Position numbers and translations under genes: made by a program. Positions 1 to 5,341 of a stretch of DNA of 5,341 nucleotides are shown one piece after another. Source of the DNA: CAYWFP01 sp964457365 (GTDB lineage: Bacteria > Planctomycetota > SZUA-567); NCBI GenBank assembly GCA_964457365.1, contig CAYWFP010000166.1, positions 1 through 5,341 on the forward strand, read 5' to 3'. Within the stretch, counting starts at the first letter, position 1, and every line of letters begins with the position of its first letter. The notes under the pieces are model-generated. The model was not told where the DNA came from. It worked only from the letters and a program-made list of their open reading frames with translations, and made no database searches.

Positions 1-452
1 CGCCGGTCGCGCATCCCCTCCAGCAAGCTGACAAGCGGATCTTGCTCGCGCTGGAACATTACCCATCGATTGAGGACGGCAGGAAGCACCTCGCGCATGA
101 ACCAGCGTTGCAGCTTCTTGGCAGCAGGCTTGCGACTGCGCAGGAGCATAAAATACAATCCCGGCTCATTGACCACCGTCACGGTCTGCGGCCCTCCAGC
201 GGTAGGGATTGAGAAAAGCTTCTTTTCGTCCTCGCCAAGACCACGGACTACTGACGCATGGGTGTTGCGGATTCCAAGAATCTCGCACACATCCCTGGCC
301 ACCCACCAGGGGTTGCCGAATTCATCAACCGACATGCGCACGGCCTGCCCCTCGAACTCCAGGGGCGTGACGGGCGCGGGGCAAGCGGATGCGCCCCGTG
401 CGGCGGATACAAAATCATCGTTTTGAGGGTCGGTTTTTTCATCAAACATCAT
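1..452 (-). CDS. BRO-N domain antirepressor-like protein (3' end beyond window)
   Basis: About 150 residues are visible from ATG 452 and the frame runs off the left edge. After a polar N-terminal extension of about 30 residues, residues 31-130 match the BRO-N (phage antirepressor/Bro family) pattern: LEFEGQAVR near 31-39, then NPWWVARDVCEILGI at 47-61, DEKKL at 75-79, NEPGLYFMLLRSRKPAAKK at 95-113 and RWFMREVLPAVL at 116-127. BRO-N is a DNA-binding domain common in phage, prophage and large DNA virus regulators, often joined to a variable C-terminal domain such as ANT or KilA-C; here that second domain lies outside the window. The start has a good ribosome site, AAGGGG about 8 bases upstream of tandem ATG codons (452 and 449). 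The gene is separated from the replication operon by 268 bases with a terminator-like hairpin, so it is probably its own unit. The domain call is firm; the role as antirepressor is family inference. Confidence 0.9.
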   Translation of the reverse strand, partial: MMFDEKTDPQNDDFVSAARGASACPAPVTPLEFEGQAVRMSVDEFGNPWWVARDVCEILGIRNTHASVVRGLGEDEKKLFSIPTAGGPQTVTVVNEPGLYFMLLRSRKPAAKKLQRWFMREVLPAVLNRWVMFQREQDPLVSLLEGMRDR

Positions 453-519
453 TCTCGTATCCCCTTTGATCACAGGCAGTTGTGGTTTTTACCAGGCATA
501 AGCAACAAAGTCTCTCCCG

Positions 520-565
520 GGTACCACTTCCCCTTGGGCTTGTAACCCTTTGCCCGGCAAGTACC
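520..565 (-). other. Possible structured RNA leader upstream of BRO-N gene
   Basis: GGTAC at 520-524 and GTACC at 561-565 are complementary arms. Nested inside them are GGGC (536-539) and GCCC (552-555), and on the minus strand UU/AA and CC/GG pairs extend the outer stem imperfectly. Read as minus-strand RNA this would fold about 70 bases before the BRO-N start codon. The stems are short and interrupted, so the structure is only suggestive; I recognise no known riboswitch class. Confidence 0.25.
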
Positions 566-655
566 TACAGGTTTTGCGTATGCATTTTGAGTCTATCTAA
601 ACGCACAATAACGAGTTTCGCTTCGCCTCGATTTACAGAGAGCCCTAATGAAAAT

Positions 656-690
656 ACTAGGAAGTGTTGATCCATCCGCAGCTTCCTAGT
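656..690 (-). terminator. Terminator-like hairpin after the zinc-finger gene
   Basis: ACTAGGAAG (656-664) and CTTCCTAGT (682-690) are perfect 9-base inverted arms. With one bulged base the stem extends by two more pairs (TG 665-666 with CA 679-680), leaving a 12-base loop. It lies about 30 bases downstream of the stop codon at 721-723 on the minus strand and is followed there by ATTTTC, a weak U tract. This placement fits a terminator between the replication operon and the BRO-N gene. The stem has only moderate GC, so it could instead be an operator or a processing site. Confidence 0.45.
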
Positions 691-720
691 AAATTTCCGA
701 GCATGATTCAATTGGACGAA

Positions 721-1569
721 TTACACCTCAGAACTCGTCGCCATCCCCATCCGTACCGCGAACTCGTACACCGGACAGAACGCGTCGATGATTCGGCTGA
801 ACGTTTCGAGGTCGATCTTGCCCGCGTCGCACGCGGCCTCGACTTTCTTGACCTGCCTGTATAACCACACCAGCTCGTCGGGCGCGAGCCGGACATAGAG
901 CTTGCCCTGAATTCTCACTTCCTTCGCCCAGACGCCCGGCTCGTCCGTAACCCAATGCGAGAGATCCGACGCCACGTACATGACGGGGCGGCGATCCGAC
1001 GTTTCCTGCCGAATCGATTTCAGCGGTAGCACCACATGCGGTGCGTTGGGGACGACGTTGTCGAGAATGGACCGGCCTTCTTCTTGCTTGTCTCTTTTCG
1101 CGCGCTCCTGTTCAAGAACTTTTTTTATCTCGCTTTCGTCGGTGCATTCGAGCGCCGGATACGCGGGCGGATGGCACGTTCTGCAAATGCGTTTTCCGTG
1201 AATGGAAATCCACCAGTCGGTGCGCTTGCAGGCATAACACGGATCAGGATTGTCGCTGGGGTGCTCCGCCCTTCCCGTTGCCGTTCCAAAGCACGACTGA
1301 CACCACGCGACTTTTCCAGACTCCCTTTGCACCGTGATGATCTCGTCGCACGCCCGGCCGTCAGGATGCCGGTGCAGGCACAGGATGGCCACGTGCTCGC
1401 GGGGGGTAGTGAGATAGGCGATCAGATCCTGTTTGCTCGCTGCCAGGAAAGGCCGTTCCTCGGCCGTCAGCCCACGCGTGTCGCCCTCCACGACGAGGCG
1501 TCCGTCTCTCACCACCATGGCCAAGCCCAAGGCGTTGATGCGAGTAATCAACGATTCGATGGTCGGCAT
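721..1569 (-). CDS. TubC_N-like docking domain plus zinc-finger protein
   Basis: This is a 282-residue protein from ATG 1569, with AGGAG six bases upstream (1576-1580) overlapping the TAG of the preceding frame, so translation is probably coupled. Residues 1-53 resemble the TubC N-terminal docking module (MPTIESLITRINALGLAMVV, then a VVEG strand and a KQDLIAYL helix), a small alpha-beta fold first described in NRPS/PKS proteins and also seen at the start of many phage and plasmid replication proteins. Two cysteine clusters follow: C64, C74, C90, C93 with nearby H66 and H68, and C111, C114, C129, C132, the second in the pattern CYAC...W...G..ICRTCHPP found in mobile-element zinc-finger proteins. 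Residues 145-165 are a charged helix, possibly coiled coil. Residues 195-282 form a C-terminal region I do not recognise. There are no membrane segments. Inference: an accessory protein of the primase, binding DNA or protein; its exact role is unknown. Confidence 0.85.
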   Translation of the reverse strand: MPTIESLITRINALGLAMVVRDGRLVVEGDTRGLTAEERPFLAASKQDLIAYLTTPREHVAILCLHRHPDGRACDEIITVQRESGKVAWCQSCFGTATGRAEHPSDNPDPCYACKRTDWWISIHGKRICRTCHPPAYPALECTDESEIKKVLEQERAKRDKQEEGRSILDNVVPNAPHVVLPLKSIRQETSDRRPVMYVASDLSHWVTDEPGVWAKEVRIQGKLYVRLAPDELVWLYRQVKKVEAACDAGKIDLETFSRIIDAFCPVYEFAVRMGMATSSEV

Positions 1570-1578
1570 GGTTCGCTC

Positions 1579-2118
1579 CTAGAATACCAGTCGTTCGAAA
1601 AAGGGCTCGTCGGGATCAGCAGGCTGCTCGCCAGGAAGATCAGGCGGCTCGTCGGCCTGCTCGCCAGGCGCCCCAGGGATGACAGGTGCCTGGCCATTTG
1701 GTTCATTGCCAGACGGGGGCGGAGGCGAAGCGCCGCCTGGCCGTTCACCTTCCGTCGATACGTTTTCCGGATTAAGATCGGGATTCACTTCACCAGAGGC
1801 GGTGGGTGACGCATGACGCGTGGTGACGCGTTCTGCACCAACTTTTCCCATATTACTAAAAACCCCCTCCCTATCGCGCGTACCCGTACCCGTGTGCGCA
1901 CATATACGAAGATGTTTCCTAAACGTGTCACACGTGTCACCCTTATAGTTATCTTCTTCATTGACAACAGGTTGAGGGGTGACGCGTTCATTTTCAAACG
2001 CGTCATCATGCGTCACCAATGCGTCACCATCACCGGAATTTTGGCTCGAAGGTGGCGATTTCTCATTGATTTTGGGAGATTCGGGAACTTCACGTTCTTC
2101 TGCTATTTGAAGCGTCAA
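1579..2118 (-). CDS. +1-frame C-terminal extension of primase (low-complexity tail)
   Basis: This open frame could start at TTG 2118 and encode 179 residues, but it makes better sense as the continuation of the primase. Extended upstream to 2151 it reads ARKKDARYWTGLTL, which is the expected end of a D5/P4 primase C-terminal domain. The rest is polar and Pro/Glu/Asp-rich (for example a PPPPSG run and a PGEQPADPDEP stretch) with no recognisable fold, as is common for hypervariable tails of mobile-element primases. It overlaps the zero-frame primase end by 29 bases and its TAG (1579-1581) overlaps the Shine-Dalgarno of the next gene, as expected of a translated operon member. Joined to the primase at codon 778 it would give a 968-residue protein. 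The DNA holds a dense repeat array (1806-2027). A separate small protein from TTG 2118 is possible, but I see no convincing ribosome site for it. Confidence 0.6.
   Translation of the reverse strand: MTLQIAEEREVPESPKINEKSPPSSQNSGDGDALVTHDDAFENERVTPQPVVNEEDNYKGDTCDTFRKHLRICAHTGTGTRDREGVFSNMGKVGAERVTTRHASPTASGEVNPDLNPENVSTEGERPGGASPPPPSGNEPNGQAPVIPGAPGEQADEPPDLPGEQPADPDEPFFERLVF
1806..2027. repeat. Iteron-like array of GTGACGCGT motifs, candidate replication origin
   Basis: About nine copies of a motif near GTGACGCGT lie in 222 bases. Plus-strand orientation GTGACGC or TGACGCG: 1806-1812, 1814-1820, 1824-1830 and 1980-1986. Opposite orientation CGCGTCA or GCGTCAC: 1999-2005, 2010-2016 and 2021-2027. 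A variant, ACGTGTCAC, is a perfect tandem pair at 1923-1940. The 1980-1988 and 1997-2005 copies form a 9-base inverted repeat (TGACGCGTT/AACGCGTCA). Four ACGCGT palindromes fall in the array. Between the clusters are a tandem ACCCGT pair (1883-1894) and the palindrome TGTGCGCACA (1893-1902). The copies occur in all three codon phases (GGT GAC GCA, GTG ACG CAT, ACG CGT CAT, GCG TCA CCC, CGC GTC ACC), so peptide repetition does not explain them. Origin function is inferred by analogy with the iterons bound by P4 alpha. Confidence 0.6.
1923..1940. repeat. Perfect tandem repeat of ACGTGTCAC (2 x 9 bp)
   Basis: Two adjacent identical copies, 1923-1931 and 1932-1940, differ from the other array motifs by one or two central bases (GTGACACGT instead of GTGACGCGT). 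They sit between the two main clusters. The unit includes a CACGTG palindrome at the junction. Confidence 0.8.
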
Positions 2119-4486
2119 ACCCGTCCAGTACCGCGCGTCCTTTTTCCGCGCCGGGGAGGAATCCTCGCTCCTGAAGCATCATGCCGAACGCTTTTCGAGA
2201 CGCCTCGTGCTCGCCGTTAATGCGCGCCCAGAACGTGTATTCGGTATATAGCTCGGATGCTTTGACCTGGCCGTCGGCAAAAACGACGCAACACTCGGCC
2301 AGGAATTGACCCAGCACGTCCATGTCGGTTCGATACTCTTCCGTGGCGACCTTGACGCTCTTGGGCACGCCCAGGCCGTGCTGCTGCCACTCCATACAAC
2401 CGGCAATGGCCCAGTTGAGCATGCCAGGCAGTTCCCGCATCAACTTGTCTTTGAGGTTTGGATCTTTCTTCTCGGGGAAATCGTCAAAGCATACGGTGAA
2501 TGGAATGAGGCGGAGGCGTCGCCAGATGCCATGATCTGCGCCCTTCACCATGGGCTTGTGGTTGCCGAAGACAAAGAGCTTGTGGGTCGGGGCAAATTCA
2601 ATGTAATCCTGGTAGAGTCCCCGAGCGACGATCGTATCGTTGCCTGTCAGGTCTTTGACTCGGGCTTCGTCCACGCGCTTGCCAGTATCAAGCTCGCAGG
2701 TCACGACGAGCCGCTTCGCGCGTAGTCGCGCCAGTTCGGGCGTGGCCCGCCCATCATCGTTATTCTGTTTGGATGTCGTGAACAGGCTGGCCACGCTCTT
2801 ATGGCACAGGTTTCCCAGGAGCGCCTGTACAGCTTCCGTGAATGTGCTCTTGCCGTTTGAGCCGGCACCCCACAGAAAGAATAGGCATTGCTCGCTTACC
2901 TCCCCGGTCAGGCAGTATCCGACCACCCTTTGAAGGTATCCCGCCATCTCCGGATCGCCGGCCATGATGTCTGCAATAAACGATTCCCAGAGGTGGGCTT
3001 GAGCATCCTTGTCATAGGTAATGCGGGAAACGTGTGTGATCAGATCGGCGCAATCATGCGGGCGCAACACGCCCGTGCGCAGATCCACCGTTCCGTTCTG
3101 GACATTGAACAGCCAGTGGTCGGCATCCAGATCGGCCGCATGAATCTGCACACCGCCCTCAGATTTCGCCAACTCGATCATCGCATTGATTCGGGGCCGC
3201 GATTCCGAGTACATGGCGTGTGATCGGATCTGGCCTTTCAAGGCATCGCGCTCATCCACGGAGAGGCCGGGGATCGAATCAACGAGGTTCACTTCATCCA
3301 CAATGGCCCGGACGGCTTCTTTGGCTTTGCGTTCCACCGCTGCATAGGTGCCTTCCCAGTGCTTGCCGTTCCAGACGAACCATTTGTCCATCTCGTAGCA
3401 GTAGCGGAGATCCTGGCCGTGGCGCGCGATGAGGCGTTCTGCATTCCCCATGTCGGTTAATGGCCGGATATCGCTCGCGGCAAGGGCAGCCTGCATCTTT
3501 TCGGCGTCGGGTTTGCTAGGCTTGCTTTCGTCCCGCCTCAGTGGCACGGGTTCAGCATCCGCCAGCGCCTTGTTCATGGCGGCGGTGAAGCTCTCCGGCT
3601 CGCGGGCGCGAAGATCGCAGACATCTTTCGCGCCGCCAGACTCCCGCAGCACGAACAGCTCGCCCTTCCATGATTTCCAGGAAGACAGCTTGTCCCGGAC
3701 GGCGTCGTAAAACGTATCGCCGCCCTCGTCCGGTTCCTGCACCAGGTAGACTCGGTTGATGGCGTCGAAGTAATCCCGACGTAGTGTTTTGACGTTCGAC
3801 GCACCCGGCACGCCCATTGCCGGGAATTCATGGAGCCACAGGGACCAGCAATCCGTTTTTCCCTCGACCAAGATGAGGAATCCCTTGTCGCGGGCCTGTT
3901 GAAGGCGGTCAAGGCCGTAGGGAATGATGTCCCCATCCTCCTTGGTGCCGGCCCAGCAGTGCTTGGGGGTGCCGGCGACCTTCATACGGCGCCGAGGCCT
4001 GGCATCGGAGCCGTCTGCGCGACGATAGGGGATCAGCACCTCGCGCCACTGGGATTTGAAATCCATGGATTCCCATGTTGCCGGGTCGGCCAGCGCCTGA
4101 ATAACCGTCTTCCCTCGGTCGCCCTGTGTTTTCCGAAGCCAGGTCGTGTCTACACCGAGTGATTTCAGGAAATCGACCGGTAGCTTCTTCGCCACGGCCA
4201 GGTCTTCTACCTTGAGCCCAGAGCGAACGCTGAGGGACGGGACTGCACGTTCACCCTCTGGGAAGAGATCCTTAACGCCCATCCCCAGGCATTCAAGCAC
4301 ATCGGTGTCCTGGCAACCGGCGAAGCATTTGACAAAAATGCGGCCGCCTGGTGTCTCTTCCCGGATGCTCAGACTCGGCGTGCGATCCTCATGCGCCGGG
4401 CAGCAACACATCCAGTCAGAACCGGAGAGTTTTGGCTCTGTGCCGCGCTCCCGCAAGGCCTGCAGTATTCGTTCAAGAGGTGTCAT
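2090..4486 (-). CDS. P4/D5-family DNA primase-helicase (Toprim + SF3)
   Basis: The protein is 798 residues from ATG 4486, with GGAG seven bases upstream. In order: a CHC2-like zinc motif (CPAHEDRTPSLSI at 29-41, C54 and C58); a Toprim domain with LILVEGKTD at 204-212 (E208) and the acidic EPDEGGD at 251-257; a linker; a D5_N region at about 345-530; and an SF3 helicase with Walker A GAGSNGKST (540-548), Walker B RLVVTCELD (592-600), motif C KLFVFGNHKP (636-645) and WRRLRLIPF (655-663). The C-terminal winged-helix region covers about 710-778. This family makes RNA primers and unwinds DNA for replication of phages, satellites and plasmids; P4 alpha also binds its own origin. All visible catalytic motifs are intact. 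The final 20 zero-frame residues (after P778) look unlike the family, whereas the +1 frame gives RYWTGLTL, indicating a frameshift near 2153-2156. The zinc-ribbon gene ends 12 bases upstream. Confidence 0.95.
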   Translation of the reverse strand: MTPLERILQALRERGTEPKLSGSDWMCCCPAHEDRTPSLSIREETPGGRIFVKCFAGCQDTDVLECLGMGVKDLFPEGERAVPSLSVRSGLKVEDLAVAKKLPVDFLKSLGVDTTWLRKTQGDRGKTVIQALADPATWESMDFKSQWREVLIPYRRADGSDARPRRRMKVAGTPKHCWAGTKEDGDIIPYGLDRLQQARDKGFLILVEGKTDCWSLWLHEFPAMGVPGASNVKTLRRDYFDAINRVYLVQEPDEGGDTFYDAVRDKLSSWKSWKGELFVLRESGGAKDVCDLRAREPESFTAAMNKALADAEPVPLRRDESKPSKPDAEKMQAALAASDIRPLTDMGNAERLIARHGQDLRYCYEMDKWFVWNGKHWEGTYAAVERKAKEAVRAIVDEVNLVDSIPGLSVDERDALKGQIRSHAMYSESRPRINAMIELAKSEGGVQIHAADLDADHWLFNVQNGTVDLRTGVLRPHDCADLITHVSRITYDKDAQAHLWESFIADIMAGDPEMAGYLQRVVGYCLTGEVSEQCLFFLWGAGSNGKSTFTEAVQALLGNLCHKSVASLFTTSKQNNDDGRATPELARLRAKRLVVTCELDTGKRVDEARVKDLTGNDTIVARGLYQDYIEFAPTHKLFVFGNHKPMVKGADHGIWRRLRLIPFTVCFDDFPEKKDPNLKDKLMRELPGMLNWAIAGCMEWQQHGLGVPKSVKVATEEYRTDMDVLGQFLAECCVVFADGQVKASELYTEYTFWARINGEHEASRKAFGMMLQERGFLPGAEKGRAVLDGFDASNSRRT
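2149..2172 (-). other. Putative +1 frameshift site in the primase gene
   Basis: On the minus strand the codons are GGA TTC CTC CCC GGC. Slipping forward one base at CCC (2155-2153) continues as GCG CGG AAA AAG, encoding ...FLPARKKDARYWTGLTL, the expected family ending. The SD-like tracts AGGAG (2172-2168) and GAGGA (2166-2162) lie a few bases upstream, similar in kind to the stimulators of prfB and dnaX recoding. CCC followed by a further slip-compatible codon is a known weak point for +1 slippage of proline tRNA. There is no stop codon at the site itself; the zero-frame TGA is about 60 bases on. One extra C in the run of four would explain the same data as a mutation or sequencing error. Confidence 0.6.
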
Positions 4487-4498
4487 GCGCTTACTCCG

Positions 4499-4747
4499 TC
4501 AATCAATCTTCGAACCGTGGTACTGCAGATCGGCAAGTTCGCTCCCGCGCACGGTGTTTCCGCAGCCCGGGTGGGGAGTGGGTATGCAATAGGTGCAGAT
4601 ATTGGCGCCGTCCTTGGGGTGAACCAGTGCCCGGCCGCAGTAGATACAGACGCCAAGGTTCCGAGCGCAGGTCCAGCACAAGCAGGAGCGTGCGGATTTG
4701 AGAGTGGGCCGCTTCGCGCAGCGAATACACGTCGGGTAGCCATACAT
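4499..4747 (-). CDS. Small protein with four CxxC pairs (zinc-ribbon-like)
   Basis: This is an 82-residue protein if started at ATG 4747, or 83 from the adjacent GTG 4750. I prefer the ATG because GGGGA lies seven bases before it. It has four CxxC pairs, CIRC near 7-10, CWTC near 24-27, CIYC near 34-37 and CTYC near 51-54, plus further cysteines near 22 and 62. This spacing suggests two zinc ribbons or one interleaved treble-clef-type fold. The protein is basic at its N-terminus and has no signal peptide or membrane segment. Its TGA (4499-4501) ends 12 bases before the primase start and directly precedes the primase Shine-Dalgarno, so the two are almost certainly co-translated. I do not recognise a named family. 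Inference: a nucleic-acid-binding or protein-docking accessory of the primase; a regulator is the alternative. Confidence 0.75.
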   Translation of the reverse strand: MYGYPTCIRCAKRPTLKSARSCLCWTCARNLGVCIYCGRALVHPKDGANICTYCIPTPHPGCGNTVRGSELADLQYHGSKID

Positions 4748-4767
4748 CACGTCATCCCCAAATGGAT

Positions 4768-4820
4768 GCCCGGCCAGGGAGCAGAGCGGGAGGCAGCGGG
4801 CAGAATGCCCCTGGCCGGGC
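4768..4820 (-). promoter_or_regulatory. Strong GC-rich hairpin in leader of replication operon
   Basis: GCCCGGCCAGGG (4768-4779) and CCCTGGCCGGGC (4809-4820) are perfect 12-base inverted arms around a 29-base loop. A second short hairpin, GGGCA (4798-4802) with TGCCC (4806-4810), lies in the loop and shares two bases with the long arm. As minus-strand RNA it ends about 20 bases before the zinc-ribbon start codon, close to its ribosome site. That position fits translational or transcriptional control of the operon, or a protein-binding site on DNA. No U tract follows on the minus strand, so it is not a standard terminator in the operon's direction. Confidence 0.55.
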
Positions 4821-4875
4821 GGTGGGTTTTCGGCTTTTCAGCGAGATGCGCCCCGAAGGAGGCTCACCTATTGGC

Positions 4876-4905
4876 TATATATGCCGCCCGCCTGTGTAGT
4901 GTCAC
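4876..4905 (-). promoter_or_regulatory. Candidate sigma-70 promoter for replication operon
   Basis: On the minus strand GTGACA (4905-4900; five of six bases match TTGACA) is followed after 18 bases by TATATA (4881-4876; four of six match TATAAT), an AT-rich island in GC-rich surroundings. The -35 box overlaps the stop codon of the sigma-like gene. Transcription would start near 4870 and give a leader of about 120 bases containing the 4768-4820 hairpin. Matched by eye only. Confidence 0.35.
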
Positions 4906-5341
4906 ACGGTTCCGAGGTAGGATGCGATCCCTTTGGAAAAGAACGTTTTGCGAATCGCCTCGACTTCGCGATAGAGCGTCTGGCGTGAGACGCCAAGGCG
5001 TGCCGCCGCCGAGGTCTTGTCGGTTTTCATGAGCAGACGGGAGAGTTCCAGTTGTCGCGGAGTGAGTATGTCGAGAGCCACGGCAACATCGTGGCAAAGG
5101 TCGAGCATCAGGAAGGGATCCGCTTCCTCGCGCCCCAGGCTCTCCATCCAAATGGCACGGTCCAGCGTCTCGTGATACGCGACCACCTCGCCGCCATCGA
5201 CGGTCTCGTCATGCAGGCAGGGAATCGTCTTTCCCCGTTTCGCCTCCCGCTTGCGCCGACGCAGTTCCATCAGCGCCTTGCCGCGAATCACCGTGCAGAC
5301 AAACGTGCGTACCGATCCGCGTGTCGGGTCGAACTCCTCGG
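4902..5341 (-). CDS. Sigma-70/ECF-like factor, C-terminal part (5' end beyond window)
   Basis: The frame is open from the right edge and ends at TGA 4902-4904, giving 145 visible residues. The first 30 (EEFDPTRGSVRTFVCTVIRG, then KALMELRRRKR) match the end of sigma region 2 (FDPxRGSxRTF...ALxxLRRR). A variable linker of about 55 residues follows. Region 4 is at about 84-133: LTPRQLELSRLL, then SAAARLGVSRQTLYREV, the DNA-recognition helix-turn-helix, then IRKTF. The ending GIASYL resembles the GLxxYL end I associate with sigma-like proteins of prophages and other elements. A GTG at 5291 would allow a shorter protein, but conserved region 2 continues upstream of it, so the true start is outside the window. 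It probably directs or modulates transcription of the element, perhaps of the operon just downstream. The sigma-like family is clear; targets are unknown. Confidence 0.8.
   Translation of the reverse strand, partial: EEFDPTRGSVRTFVCTVIRGKALMELRRRKREAKRGKTIPCLHDETVDGGEVVAYHETLDRAIWMESLGREEADPFLMLDLCHDVAVALDILTPRQLELSRLLMKTDKTSAAARLGVSRQTLYREVEAIRKTFFSKGIASYLGTV

Noticed and set aside
248..445. Short minus-strand frame from TTG 445 inside the BRO-N gene
   Set aside because: It is a shifted frame of the BRO-N gene; the true frame from ATG 452 carries the conserved domain and a good ribosome site.
1036..1809. Long open frame on the plus strand, about 257 codons
   Set aside because: It lies antisense to the TubC/zinc-finger gene and the primase tail, both of which have ribosome sites and, in the first case, recognisable motifs. 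Its product has no recognisable domain and an arginine-rich composition typical of antisense frames in GC-rich DNA.
1579..2118. Independent hypothetical gene starting at TTG 2118
   Set aside because: Rejected as the first choice because the residues just upstream in the same frame complete the primase C-terminal domain. It is still listed as a feature in case the frame change is not used.
3710..3870. Degenerate Toprim acidic motif (EPDEGGD instead of DxD) suggesting a dead primase
   Set aside because: EPDxGG-type motifs are usual in mobile-element primases of this family, and the VEGKTD glutamate is intact.
4768..4840. Plus-strand intrinsic terminator (GC stem followed by GGTGGGTTTT)
   Set aside because: No plus-strand gene upstream needs terminating, and the T tract is short and displaced from the stem.
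4391..5032. Plus-strand open frame of about 213 codons
   Set aside because: It crosses three minus-strand features (primase start, zinc-ribbon gene and the end of the sigma-like gene), and its product has no domain or plausible start context.
1..5341. CRISPR array, tRNA, rRNA, insertion sequence or attachment site
   Set aside because: The only repeats are the short motifs at 1806-2027, without regular spacers. I saw no tRNA-like cloverleaf, transposase, integrase or long direct terminal repeat.

Overview
The window looks like part of a mobile element (prophage, satellite phage or other integrated element) in a moderately GC-rich bacterium. Every gene I can support lies on the minus strand. 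The genes are those of an element: a partial sigma-like regulator, a small zinc-ribbon protein, a P4/D5-type primase-helicase, a zinc-finger protein with a TubC-like N-terminus, and a partial BRO-N antirepressor-like protein. No ribosomal, metabolic or tRNA gene is present, so the host lineage cannot be named. No integrase, capsid or terminase gene is visible, so phage, satellite and ICE/plasmid origins stay open.

Layout in the direction of transcription (right to left): 5341-4902, 3' part of a sigma-70/ECF-like factor; 4901-4748, a leader with a candidate promoter and a strong GC-rich hairpin; 4747-4499, a protein with four CxxC pairs; 4486-2090, a Toprim-primase/SF3 helicase of 798 aa in its zero frame; 2151-1579, a +1-frame extension of the primase that carries the usual end of its C-terminal domain and then a low-complexity tail; 1569-721, the TubC-like/zinc-finger protein; 720-453, an intergenic stretch with a terminator-like hairpin and a second possible RNA structure; 452-1, a BRO-N protein running off the edge. 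The genes from 4747 to 721 are packed with gaps of about 10-15 bases, each with a Shine-Dalgarno sequence, and look like one replication operon.

Two points stand out. First, the conserved end of the primase (RYWTGLTL) is not in the main frame but in the +1 frame, reached at a CTC-CCC-GGC site with SD-like purine tracts just upstream; this is either programmed +1 frameshifting or a one-base indel. Second, the DNA encoding the tail holds about nine copies of a GTGACGCGT-like motif in about 220 bp, in both orientations and in all three codon phases. That pattern points to selection on DNA, and the simplest reading is an iteron-type replication origin inside the 3' end of the primase gene, by analogy with P4 alpha and its iterons.
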